IMG/VR virus record: IMGVR_UViG_3300025930_000011
Location: 1-64,000 of that record
Strand: one strand, 5' to 3'
DNA: 64,000 nucleotides
DNA from: a virus
The position numbers and the translations under genes were made by a program. Of the stretch, positions 57,894-63,986 are shown piece after piece; the stretch's first letter is position 1; every line of letters begins with the position of its first letter. The notes below the pieces were generated by a model, which saw nothing but the letters and a program-made list of their open reading frames with translations, did no database searches and was not told the DNA's origin.

Positions 57894-58223
57894 TTATCCT
57901 CTGATCGCCGGTGCGATTTCCGCGAGCCATGAGGTTAGTTCTTCCACTGACGTGAAGGTGTGATCTTCGGTCACTTCGCGGTACTGGAGTAGTGTGGCGC
58001 GGTATTTTCCCTCTGCTGTTTTCCAGCCATATGCGAGGCCATAATACTCAGGTACGCTGACCACTTCACCCTTCTCGATGCTTTCCCTTGCAATGGCCGG
58101 ATCAAATTCATCACTGTTGAACTCCTTGTGGGTCCCGTCGTCAGGGATATCGGTCTTGGGGACGGGGCGTTGGTGGATGCCCGCCGCGAGCACCATTCCT
58201 GTATCGAGCCGTAAATGATTCAT
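57894..58223 (-). CDS. Hypothetical phage protein
   Basis: 109 aa. Acidic N-terminal half (DIPDDGTHKEFNSDEFDPAIARESIEKGEVVSVPEYYGLAYGWKTAEGKYRATLLQYREV) and a helical end (TFTSVEELTSWLAEIAPAIR). No recognised family. Coupled (ATGA) to the HNH gene upstream. Confidence 0.5.
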   Translation of the reverse strand: MNHLRLDTGMVLAAGIHQRPVPKTDIPDDGTHKEFNSDEFDPAIARESIEKGEVVSVPEYYGLAYGWKTAEGKYRATLLQYREVTEDHTFTSVEELTSWLAEIAPAIRG

Positions 58224-58564
58224 GCTGCTTTTCCTTTCTCCTTCTCATACCGCCGGGCGAACCCGGCAATCAGTTTAAGCCTATCGAGCCCCCAGTGGGA
58301 CCAGAATCTTTTTTGCAATACATGCTGCGACTCAGGACCCTGCACATGATGCGCCGGACACAAGGGAAGAGCTTCGTAATCGCTGCACTTCTGGCCCAGT
58401 CCGCGCATGCCCACGTGGGCCGCTTCCACATACCGCCGAGTTCCGCAACAGATACACGGCTGCTTTCGGAGCCACGCCAGATATTCTTCATCATGCACCC
58501 GGCCTTTGCGCGGAGGGCCGACTCGGATCTTACGCACCGGGCAGCGCGGGGAGAAGGGCGGCAT
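58220..58564 (-). CDS. Ref/YbcO-like HNH protein
   Basis: 114 aa. HDEEYLAWLRKQPCICCGTRRYVEAAHVGMRGLGQKCSDYEALPLCPAHHVQGPESQHVLQKRFW contains the zinc pair CxxC, the catalytic-region EAAHVG and CPAHH. It matches the RecA-dependent nuclease Ref / YbcO family of P1 and lambdoid phages. Such proteins act in recombination or DNA cleavage near single-strand regions. It is followed by a basic KEKGKAA end. Confidence 0.8.
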   Translation of the reverse strand: MPPFSPRCPVRKIRVGPPRKGRVHDEEYLAWLRKQPCICCGTRRYVEAAHVGMRGLGQKCSDYEALPLCPAHHVQGPESQHVLQKRFWSHWGLDRLKLIAGFARRYEKEKGKAA

Positions 58565-58565
58565 C

Positions 58566-58892
58566 TTACGCCACCCTCTCCGAAGCTTTCCCGATCTCCC
58601 GCCCTGCTGGCTTGCGCCTCACAAACTCTACCAGTTCCATATCACAGGCGATGCATCCGGGGCATGACACAACTTCCGTTTGATCGACATCGATGTAGCG
58701 TTCTTCCAGGATCCCGGACCCGTCGCAGTATTGAGGCATTCCCGACAGTTCGGCAATCACCTGCTCGCGAGAAAGATCATTGTCCTGCCAGTCCCGCATG
58801 TCGCGTTCTTCTCTCTGGCGCTCACTGCGCTCATATGCCAATTCGTCATTCATCCAGGTCTGTTCCGTGTCTCCGATGTCGTAGAAGGCCAT
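58566..58892 (-). CDS. Hypothetical early phage protein with Cys cluster
   Basis: 108 aa. The N-terminal half is highly charged (ERSERQREERDMRDWQDNDLSREQVIAELSG), and the C-terminal half has YCDGSGILEERYIDVDQTEVVSCPGCIACDME, with a possible zinc site. First gene of the leftward early unit, preceded by a good promoter. Unrecognised. Confidence 0.55.
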   Translation of the reverse strand: MAFYDIGDTEQTWMNDELAYERSERQREERDMRDWQDNDLSREQVIAELSGMPQYCDGSGILEERYIDVDQTEVVSCPGCIACDMELVEFVRRKPAGREIGKASERVA

Positions 58893-58922
58893 GTGTTTAT
58901 CTCAGCTCCCTGTTACTCTTCT

Positions 58923-58951
58923 ATTATCATCTAGCCGCTTATTGAAATCAA
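58923..58951 (-). promoter_or_regulatory. Leftward sigma70-type promoter
   Basis: On the minus strand TTGATT (58951-58946) is followed after 17 bp by GATAAT (58928-58923). Transcription would start near 58916, 24 bp before the gene at 58892, and drive the four leftward genes. Confidence 0.6.
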
Positions 58952-58997
58952 TAGGCGAATGAAAAGAGAATATCGGGATAGTACTATAACCTTCTGG

Positions 58998-59026
58998 TTG
59001 CATTGTTTGAAAAAGCGGCTTATACT
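58998..59026 (+). promoter_or_regulatory. Rightward promoter giving a leaderless transcript
   Basis: TTGCAT (58998-59003) and TATACT (59021-59026) are 17 bp apart. The expected start is near 59033 and the first ATG is at 59036, so the mRNA would have almost no leader. It is divergent to the promoter at 58923-58951. Confidence 0.5.
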
Positions 59027-59035
59027 CGCGGTTTG

Positions 59036-59230
59036 ATGGCAAAGAAGAAAAGCAAGGGTCCCAGTCAATCCCAGATATCAGAGGTGATGAGGGAGCTGGG
59101 AAGGCGTGGGGGTGAGGCGAAGGTTCCGAAGGGGCTGGCCTCGGTCAGTCCCGAGCGCCGCGCGGAGATTCGCGCCAAGGGACTGAAAACGCGCCTCACG
59201 AAGAAGAAAGCTGCTGCAAAGAAGAAATAA
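59036..59230 (+). CDS. Small basic DNA-binding-like protein
   Basis: 64 aa from ATG 59036. Lys/Arg-rich at both ends, with ISEVMRELGRRGGEAKVPKGLASVSPERRAEIRAKGLKTRLTKKKAAAKKK. The GRRGG.AKV.KG...SPERRAEIRAKG motif recurs in small phage and P63C-neighbour proteins. It may coat or bind DNA. It has no ribosome site, consistent with a leaderless transcript. The tRNA gene follows 6 bp after the stop. Confidence 0.6.
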   Translation: MAKKKSKGPSQSQISEVMRELGRRGGEAKVPKGLASVSPERRAEIRAKGLKTRLTKKKAAAKKK

Positions 59231-59236
59231 ACTTTG

Positions 59237-59312
59237 GTCCCTTTAGCTCAGCGTATAGAGTGCCCCGGTCCTAACGGGGAGGTCGCAGGTTAGAATCCTG
59301 CAGGGGACACCA
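59237..59312 (+). tRNA. tRNA-Arg (anticodon CCU)
   Basis: 76 nt with CCA encoded (59310-59312). Acceptor GTCCCTT pairs with AGGGGAC (one G-T), D-arm GCTC...GAGT, anticodon stem CCCCG/CGGGG with loop GTCCTAA (anticodon CCT, preceded by U33), T-arm GCAGG-TTAGAAT-CCTGC. It reads AGG arginine codons, which the phage genes use, including three in a row at the end of the methyltransferase at 26566. The downstream gene starts 7 bp after CCA. Confidence 0.92.
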
Positions 59313-59319
59313 ACCTTTT

Positions 59320-59706
59320 ATGGCTATTCCATCTAGTATTAGTTTAAGTGAGCGCCAGTCGTTTCCTGTTGTCCAGAAGTCGCTTGAGCATCTCGGGCAC
59401 TTTGATCGCAATACCGGAGAAATTGCGATTAGAAAAGATCAGCCGGAAGCGGGCAAGCACGTCATCCTGCTACACGAATTACTTCACTTTACAGCCGAAG
59501 TCCTAATTCAGGGGCGCGTCATCAAGAGGCAGCCAGACGAGGCATTTATCGCCAATGCCGCTCCGGTATTGCTGTTGATGTTGGTACGGGCGGGGCTTTG
59601 GACCGGAGTGAGTTACAGGCAACTGAAGGCGTTCATGCAAAAGCAATCCGTGGCAGCAGCTCGGGCGAAGAAGCGCGGGAAGGGTAACAAAAAGAAAGGG
59701 TCGTAA
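59320..59706 (+). CDS. HExxH metallopeptidase-like protein
   Basis: 128 aa. Residues 47-66 (HVILLHELLHFTAEVLIQG) contain HELLH (H52, E53, H56), a gluzincin-like zinc site; the downstream EAFIANAAPVLLLML may provide the third ligand Glu. A basic tail AAARAKKRGKGNKKKGS follows. Such small peptidases in phages resemble ImmA/IrrE- or SprT-like proteins that may cleave regulators; this is inference. It begins right after the tRNA. Confidence 0.6.
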   Translation: MAIPSSISLSERQSFPVVQKSLEHLGHFDRNTGEIAIRKDQPEAGKHVILLHELLHFTAEVLIQGRVIKRQPDEAFIANAAPVLLLMLVRAGLWTGVSYRQLKAFMQKQSVAAARAKKRGKGNKKKGS

Positions 59707-59707
59707 C

Positions 59708-60034
59708 ATGGCCACCTTAGAGCAACGCGCCAAGAAATACTTCCTTGGCTTTGAGCAGGCTCCCATTGAACTTCCGCCCTGCGATGGATGGCGGCGCTTT
59801 GATAATGGGCCGGTGACGATCACAACAAGTCGCAAAGTTCACCACTTCTCTGCAGTCGAATTCTGGGGACGCGAAGCTCTGAATGATCAGAATCCAGAGA
59901 AGTACCGGCCTATTGATCCAGTGATGCGCCGCCGGGCTCTCGCGCTCAAGCATAGAATACGGAATATGTCAGATGAGATTGATGCTGAGATGAAGAAGCG
60001 CGGGAAGGCAGCAGGGAAGAAGAAGGAAAAGTGA
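59708..60034 (+). CDS. Hypothetical phage protein, Lys-rich tail
   Basis: 108 aa, starting 2 bp after the peptidase-like gene. YFLGFEQAPIELPPCDGWRRFDNGPVTITTSRKVHHFSAVEFWGREALNDQNPEKYRPIDP has no recognised family. The Lys/Ala-rich end (KKRGKAAGKKKEK) is shared at DNA level with the relic at 60309-60355. Confidence 0.5.
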   Translation: MATLEQRAKKYFLGFEQAPIELPPCDGWRRFDNGPVTITTSRKVHHFSAVEFWGREALNDQNPEKYRPIDPVMRRRALALKHRIRNMSDEIDAEMKKRGKAAGKKKEK

Positions 60035-60044
60035 GGGCTGGCAA

Positions 60045-60227
60045 ATGACCGAAGTCGAAGAACTCCGTGCGCAGGTCGAGCAGTTAAAAGCAGAACTGGC
60101 GGAAAAGACCAGACTGGCAGCCTTCTTTGAAGAACGCGCCGAGTTTTTCGTCAGGGAGTACACGCTGCAACATAACCGGGCTGCGGACCTGGAAACTCGA
60201 TTACGGTATCAGGTAGCAGTAAAGTGA
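60045..60227 (+). CDS. 60-aa coiled-coil protein
   Basis: MTEVEELRAQVEQLKAELAEKTRLAAFFEERAEFFVREYTLQHNRAADLETRLRYQ is a continuous heptad helix. Unrecognised. Repeat copy 5 starts 3 bp after its stop. Confidence 0.55.
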   Translation: MTEVEELRAQVEQLKAELAEKTRLAAFFEERAEFFVREYTLQHNRAADLETRLRYQVAVK

Positions 60228-60230
60228 CTA

Positions 60231-60255
60231 TCCCGACCGACCAAAGGGAGCCAGA
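60231..60255 (+). repeat. Dispersed 25-bp repeat, copy 5
   Basis: TCCCGACCGACC...GGGAGCCAGA, identical to the consensus; the flank ACTCAA extends identity with copies 1 and 2 to 30 bp. Directly after the coiled-coil gene. Confidence 0.9.
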
Positions 60256-60308
60256 CTCAAGCTCCAAGGGCCAGTGCAGAATTGACCCATAAAAAAGCCG
60301 CGACTTTT

Positions 60309-60355
60309 GCAGCAGCTCGGGCGAAGAAGCGCGGGAAGGCAGCAGGGAAGAAGAA
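60309..60355 (+). pseudogene. Chimeric duplicate of two gene tails
   Basis: 60309-60339 is identical to 59653-59683 (tail of the peptidase-like gene) and 60323-60355 is identical to 59992-60024 (tail of the next gene). The result encodes AAARAKKRGKAAGKKK and then TGA, with no start codon upstream. Its TGA overlaps the ATG at 60356. It is the remnant of a recombination between the two lysine-rich tails. Confidence 0.75.
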
Positions 60356-60556
60356 ATGAAATGGTTACGTGCTATTCAGGTCGGCCCGGGAAGATACGGA
60401 ATCCTAACTGTATTATGGCTCGTGTCCGCATATCGCTTTTGGGTACTTCCCATGTCGCATTTCACGATGGGATGGTTTGCCTTTTCTATGTGGGCCGCAT
60501 CGGTTAACTTTGATGAACTACTCAACAGCCTAAGCCGTTCTGACAACAGACAATAG
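60356..60556 (+). CDS. Small two-span membrane protein
   Basis: 66 aa. Hydrophobic segments at about residues 14-32 (YGILTVLWLVSAYRFWVLP) and 36-50 (FTMGWFAFSMWAASV). The ATG overlaps the TGA of the chimeric tail, as if it once followed an intact gene. Function unknown. Confidence 0.55.
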   Translation: MKWLRAIQVGPGRYGILTVLWLVSAYRFWVLPMSHFTMGWFAFSMWAASVNFDELLNSLSRSDNRQ

Positions 60557-60571
60557 CGACTGAAGCCCGCC

Positions 60572-60925
60572 TTACTCCCTCAGCTTAAATGAAATGTCGA
60601 CTGTCGCCTTCCACCTGACCGGCACTCCATCCTTCGTAGCCGGATAGAAGATCCATTTTCGCAGTGCCTCAATCGCCTTCTCATCGAGACCTTTGCCGAG
60701 TGATCTTTCTACCTTGATGTCCACTGCTTTTCCATCGGTATCCACAACGCAGTTGAGGGCCACGAGCCCTTCGATCCGGGCAAGTCGCGCCTTTGCCGTG
60801 TATCTCGGATTGACCTTGAAGCGGACTCGGGGCAAGGTGTCTTTGGGTGTTGGATCGGCTGCCAGTGGGGCGAGAGCAAAAATCAGGCTGAGGAGCGCTG
60901 AGAGTCTCAATTTGAAACCTGCCAT
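60572..60925 (-). CDS. Stand-alone TonB C-terminal-domain protein with signal peptide
   Basis: 117 aa. Residues 1-23 (MAGFKLRLSALLSLIFALAPLAA) are a Sec-type signal. Residues 35-117 are a TonB C-terminal domain: PRYTAKARLARIEGLVALNCVVDTDGKAVDIKVERSLGKGLDEKAIEALRKWIFYPATKDGVPV. The usual N-terminal anchor and Pro-rich linker are absent. Small secreted TonB-domain proteins are frequent in Acidobacteriota. It overlaps the acyltransferase stop by 19 bp, so both form one leftward cargo unit. Confidence 0.75.
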   Translation of the reverse strand: MAGFKLRLSALLSLIFALAPLAADPTPKDTLPRVRFKVNPRYTAKARLARIEGLVALNCVVDTDGKAVDIKVERSLGKGLDEKAIEALRKWIFYPATKDGVPVRWKATVDISFKLRE

Positions 60926-61965
60926 GTCGCCGGAATCTCCGCTGCTTCCACGACGGGCGCCTTCGCCCTCCGCGCCTCCGCAACTTTCTTCGCTAACCGG
61001 TGTCCCAGTCTCTGAAGCGGCCCATCTACCAAATGCCAGCTCACTGAAGCAAACGCAAATGCCGCTACCACGTTAACCGGCGTCCTCTGCCACCAATGCG
61101 GCGAGTGGATAACCTGCACCAAAAACACTCCCTGCCACAAATACAAGCCATAGGAGATCTTTCCGATATACCGCAGCACTCCATTGTCGAGCACCTTACT
61201 CGCGAACCATTCCGGATGCGCGGCCGTGCTTGAGATCAGAAACGGAAACATCACCGCGAACAGCAGCCGGTGAACCGCCGAGGCGTCGAATTGGCCAATC
61301 GAAACGTACAGAAACAGGAAGGGAACGGCCTCTTTCAAAGCTTCGCGCCTCTGCAACACGAACCCGAAGACGCATCCCCACAACAGTGAATCCATCCGGT
61401 AATCGGTCCGGTAGGGAGCAAACGCACCAGGAAACAGACCAGGGAAATAGTGAGACGCGACCGCCCGCCACAACCCAACGGCTACAGCTCCCACCATGGC
61501 CGCGCTCTGCCCATACTTTACCGAAACCCCGACGAGCAGCGCGGGCCAGATCAAATAAAAGTGCTCCTCTACTGCCAGGGACCAAAGATGCGCGGTGTAC
61601 GGGCCTCCGGTGTCGAAGTAGTTGCGGAGGAAGAACAAGCTGCTCAATCCCTCGGCTCGATTCCAGATGAGGCCCAAGGCTCCCAGGGTTGCGAGGTAGA
61701 TGAATGCCGGCGCCTGTACCCGGAAGCAGCGGCGGATGTAGAACGCTTTGAGACTGATCCGGCCAGTGGTCAAGTGCTCCTCAAGCAGCAGGCGAGTGAT
61801 CAAGATGCCGCTCAAGGCAAAGAACACGTCGACACCCAGGGCGCCGAGCTTTGCATAGTTGAGGTAGTCGCTGCCCGGCGCGAAGATGGAGCCCGCCGCG
61901 TGATCCGCGATCACCAGCAGAATGGCAATCGCCCTCCAGCCGTCCAGGGTACTGATTCTTTTCAC
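60907..61965 (-). CDS. Acyltransferase family 3 (O-acetyltransferase)
   Basis: 352 aa from GTG at 61963-61965. STLDGWRAIAILLVIADHA, GVDVFFALSGILITRLLLEEH, FYIRRCFRVQAPAF and HLWSLAVEEHFYLIWP are classical Acyl_transf_3 motifs with about ten transmembrane helices. Phage enzymes of this family (serotype-converting Oac of Sf6/P22-like phages) acetylate O-antigen sugars of the lysogen and block superinfection. A similar conversion role is likely here. The tail is basic and Ala-rich. Confidence 0.88.
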   Translation of the reverse strand: MKRISTLDGWRAIAILLVIADHAAGSIFAPGSDYLNYAKLGALGVDVFFALSGILITRLLLEEHLTTGRISLKAFYIRRCFRVQAPAFIYLATLGALGLIWNRAEGLSSLFFLRNYFDTGGPYTAHLWSLAVEEHFYLIWPALLVGVSVKYGQSAAMVGAVAVGLWRAVASHYFPGLFPGAFAPYRTDYRMDSLLWGCVFGFVLQRREALKEAVPFLFLYVSIGQFDASAVHRLLFAVMFPFLISSTAAHPEWFASKVLDNGVLRYIGKISYGLYLWQGVFLVQVIHSPHWWQRTPVNVVAAFAFASVSWHLVDGPLQRLGHRLAKKVAEARRAKAPVVEAAEIPATWQVSN

Positions 61966-62023
61966 TCAGCCAAGCAATAACGGTTTATAGCCGGAGGTTC
62001 AATGCTATCTTTAGGAAATATAC

Positions 62024-62236
62024 TCACGCCTGTTTATTTTCATTTTCCGAGTAATCCTCGAGCACATCATCAAGCATCTTTTCGGCGAGGTCCGCGCTTT
62101 GTCTGATGCTCCTTATCAATGCGCGTAGCGTCTCGTCTGATGTCGACAGCTTCCTGGAGGGTTCGATCCGCTGAGGTCCCTCCGTGCGGCTGGGGCCTTT
62201 CCGGCTCACCTGTCGGCGGGGCATACTGCCCTCCAT
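62024..62236 (-). CDS. Overlapping frame, possible alternative C-terminus
   Basis: 70-codon frame overlapping the 3' end of the gene at 62070 by 167 bp. Its end (ETLRALIRSIRQSADLAEKMLDDVLEDYSENENK) looks like a natural helical C-terminus, more so than the basic end of the other frame. It may be read by frameshift from 62070-62582, or it may mark a sequence error; as a separate gene it is doubtful. Confidence 0.3.
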   Translation of the reverse strand: MEGSMPRRQVSRKGPSRTEGPQRIEPSRKLSTSDETLRALIRSIRQSADLAEKMLDDVLEDYSENENKQA

Positions 62237-62582
62237 CCAGCTCCGTCAGTCGGGCAAATGCCTCTAAATTCTTCTTTATCGAGGGGGACGCATACGGGTT
62301 GTCTGCCTCTAAAATGTGCAACAAATATAATACCCACTGTCGGAATTCCTCGGGGATTAGCGTGACGCGATTCGAAGATTCTACCACGCCATCAGGTTTT
62401 CCATTAATACCAAAGTTTGCATGTCCGTGATTTTTTAACCACACTGAAACAGCTTCTTCTACCAGGATATTCACGCCCGTGGAGTTGCCGGACATGGTTT
62501 TCTCGTGCGCAATCTGCCTCAGAGACCGTAGCAGGTCCGACGAAAATGACAGGTTGAACTTTTCCCGCTTGATATTTGCCAA
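62070..62582 (-). CDS. Putative ribbon-helix-helix-like DNA-binding regulator
   Basis: 170 aa from TTG at 62580-62582, with GAGG 8 nt upstream. The N-terminal 55 residues (REKFNLSFSSDLLRSLRQIAHEK...STGVNILVEEAVSVWLKN) have a strand followed by two helices, like RHH or MetJ/Arc-type domains. The rest is unrecognised, with a disordered Pro/Arg-rich end. Divergent to another RHH gene across an 86-bp AT-rich control region, it is a repressor candidate. Confidence 0.5.
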   Translation of the reverse strand: MANIKREKFNLSFSSDLLRSLRQIAHEKTMSGNSTGVNILVEEAVSVWLKNHGHANFGINGKPDGVVESSNRVTLIPEEFRQWVLYLLHILEADNPYASPSIKKNLEAFARLTELDGGQYAPPTGEPERPQPHGGTSADRTLQEAVDIRRDATRIDKEHQTKRGPRRKDA

Positions 62583-62630
62583 ACTTATAACCTCATTAGC
62601 TTAATTCATAACCCCATAGTTAAATAACTC

Positions 62631-62660
62631 TTGACTCCTATGACCCTAGGTGCCTATACT
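62631..62660 (+). promoter_or_regulatory. Strong promoter with 8-bp repeats in its spacer
   Basis: TTGACT (62631-62636) and TATACT (62655-62660) are 18 bp apart. The spacer and -10 hold three 8-bp units CCTATGAC, CCTAGGTG, CCTATACT (62637, 62645, 62653), and TAGG-TG-CCTA forms a short palindrome. The expected start (~62667) is 2 bp before the ATG at 62669, so the transcript is leaderless. Confidence 0.6.
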
Positions 62661-62668
62661 TTTTACAG

Positions 62669-62857
62669 ATGGCAAGCAACCACAAACCCAAGGTATCACA
62701 GGGCGAAGGCCAGATCATGGCGATGACCCTTCGGCTCGATGAGCCCATGTGGAGAGCTGTAAAGCTGCACGCTATCGATGAAAAGACATCGGCTCAGCAG
62801 GTGATCAGAAATGCGATCACCGCGTATCTTGAAGCCGAAAAATCCTCTGCCGCTTAA
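62669..62857 (+). CDS. Ribbon-helix-helix (CopG/Arc-like) protein
   Basis: 62 aa. MTLRLDEPMWRAVKLHAIDEKTSAQQVIRNAITAYLEAEK is a complete RHH domain (strand, helix, helix). It starts 2 bp after the predicted transcription start, with no ribosome site. Its promoter contains three 8-bp repeats of the kind bound by RHH dimers, so autoregulation is plausible. It may be the lysogeny switch partner of the divergent gene at 62070. Confidence 0.75.
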   Translation: MASNHKPKVSQGEGQIMAMTLRLDEPMWRAVKLHAIDEKTSAQQVIRNAITAYLEAEKSSAA

Positions 62858-62871
62858 AGGAAATCCACCAC

Positions 62872-63213
62872 ATGCAGAATCCTACAGCCAAATTAGCGCT
62901 CACGAATGAGCCTTCAGTGAAACCCGCTGAAAAGAAAGCATGGCGGGTCAAACGGAAGTCAGTTCCCGCCGAGCTTCAAGCCCCGGCAGTGCGCGTCGTT
63001 GCCCATGACATCTTTGCAGTGAGGCCCAATACTGACGCGATCGGACAGCAGTTTGGTAACTCCCGGGTCGACATGGTGGATGCCGTGATGTACGAGCTGC
63101 ACCGCCGGGTGTCGCGGGTCGAGTCCATGCTCGGGCTTCCTGCGCCTGGCACTGCACTTCCGATCCGCTGCACCGCTGGCATGGTCCTTTCCATCGGACG
63201 GAGGGCTGCATAA
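62872..63213 (+). CDS. Hypothetical phage protein
   Basis: 113 aa with AAAGG upstream. A basic N-terminus (KKAWRVKRKSVPAELQAPAVRVV) is followed by helices (NSRVDMVDAVMYELHRRVSRVESMLGL). No recognised family. It follows the RHH gene by 14 bp and is probably co-transcribed. Confidence 0.5.
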   Translation: MQNPTAKLALTNEPSVKPAEKKAWRVKRKSVPAELQAPAVRVVAHDIFAVRPNTDAIGQQFGNSRVDMVDAVMYELHRRVSRVESMLGLPAPGTALPIRCTAGMVLSIGRRAA

Positions 63214-63387
63214 ATGCGACACGTAGCTGAGAACTTTCTCATCATCTTCGGCACCGCAGTGTTCGGCCTCTTTGTCTTTCGCGGCGCGATCCGCTTGATG
63301 GATGAAATCTTCGGCGCCTCACTGCGCTACCACAATAAGCAGGCCGCGCGTCTCGGAGTCACCCTCTACAAAGGGAGGCAGTTCTAA
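63214..63387 (+). CDS. 57-aa single-span membrane protein
   Basis: MRHVAENFLIIFGTAVFGLFVF is one hydrophobic helix, followed by an amphipathic region ending LYKGRQF. The ATG follows the previous stop directly (TAAATG) and the TAA is followed at once by the next ATG. Unrecognised. Confidence 0.55.
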   Translation: MRHVAENFLIIFGTAVFGLFVFRGAIRLMDEIFGASLRYHNKQAARLGVTLYKGRQF

Positions 63388-63759
63388 ATGCAGACCGGCT
63401 ACCCGAATACCCGCGAGTCCGAAATGGAGTTCGAACTCCGCCAGCCGCGCTACGGCGTTGACCGGCGGCTTCACCTGGTGCTGAGCCTCGACCGGCTAAC
63501 AGAAGGCGTCCCCTACACCTCAGCCCCTGGCGTGCCCATTCTCAATTATCTAATCTTGTCCGTCATGCTGATCTTCACTTTTTTGATGTATCAGCAGGCC
63601 AGAGCTTCGCACGCGGCAGTGGCGGTCCCGAGCTTCGATTCCAGCCACGGTACTCACCAGCAGCAGAAGAATCACAGTTCTCCTCCTCCGAGCGCTGTGG
63701 CGGTTCTTCGGCTCGCTTCGTGCGCAGCTCTGGCCAATCATCAGGGAGAGTGCCGGTGA
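63388..63759 (+). CDS. Hypothetical single-span membrane protein
   Basis: 123 aa. Residues 50-70 (ILNYLILSVMLIFTFLMYQQ) are a transmembrane helix. The N-terminal half is charged (ESEMEFELRQPRYGVDRRLHLVLSLDRL) and the C-terminal 50 residues are polar and low-complexity, possibly spurious read-on. No recognised family. Confidence 0.5.
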   Translation: MQTGYPNTRESEMEFELRQPRYGVDRRLHLVLSLDRLTEGVPYTSAPGVPILNYLILSVMLIFTFLMYQQARASHAAVAVPSFDSSHGTHQQQKNHSSPPPSAVAVLRLASCAALANHQGECR

Positions 63760-63863
63760 AGGCGATGAGGATGACTGAGCAGGTGGCGCTTGCCTTCTGT
63801 ACCGGCCTGGCTCTGATCGTGGCGGCAGTTTTGTTTGGATTTGCAATGGGGGCGAGGTTTTAA
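63756..63863 (+). CDS. 35-aa membrane peptide
   Basis: From GTG 63756 (GTGA overlap): MKAMRMTEQ then VALAFCTGLALIVAAVLFGFAMGARF, one transmembrane helix. GGGAGAG lies about 6 nt upstream. Last gene before the terminator. Confidence 0.45.
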   Translation: MKAMRMTEQVALAFCTGLALIVAAVLFGFAMGARF

Positions 63864-63947
63864 GTTTCAAGCGAATTTCATCGAGTGTTCCGTTCCGTTA
63901 GGTAAGTGTGGGCGCGTTTCAAAACTTTGCAATAAAGTTCCTCTGTT

Positions 63948-63986
63948 GGCGGGCCTGAGCGCATCATTCCAGAGCCCGCCTTTTTT
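63948..63986 (+). terminator. Rho-independent terminator
   Basis: GGCGGGC (63948-63954) pairs with GCCCGCC (63974-63980) and is followed by TTTTTT (63981-63986). It ends the small-gene operon starting at 62669. The preceding 63864-63947 holds no gene. Confidence 0.85.

Noticed and set aside
61230-61980. Rightward frames opposite the acyltransferase
   Set aside because: Arg/Pro-rich shadow translations; the minus strand has clear acyltransferase motifs.
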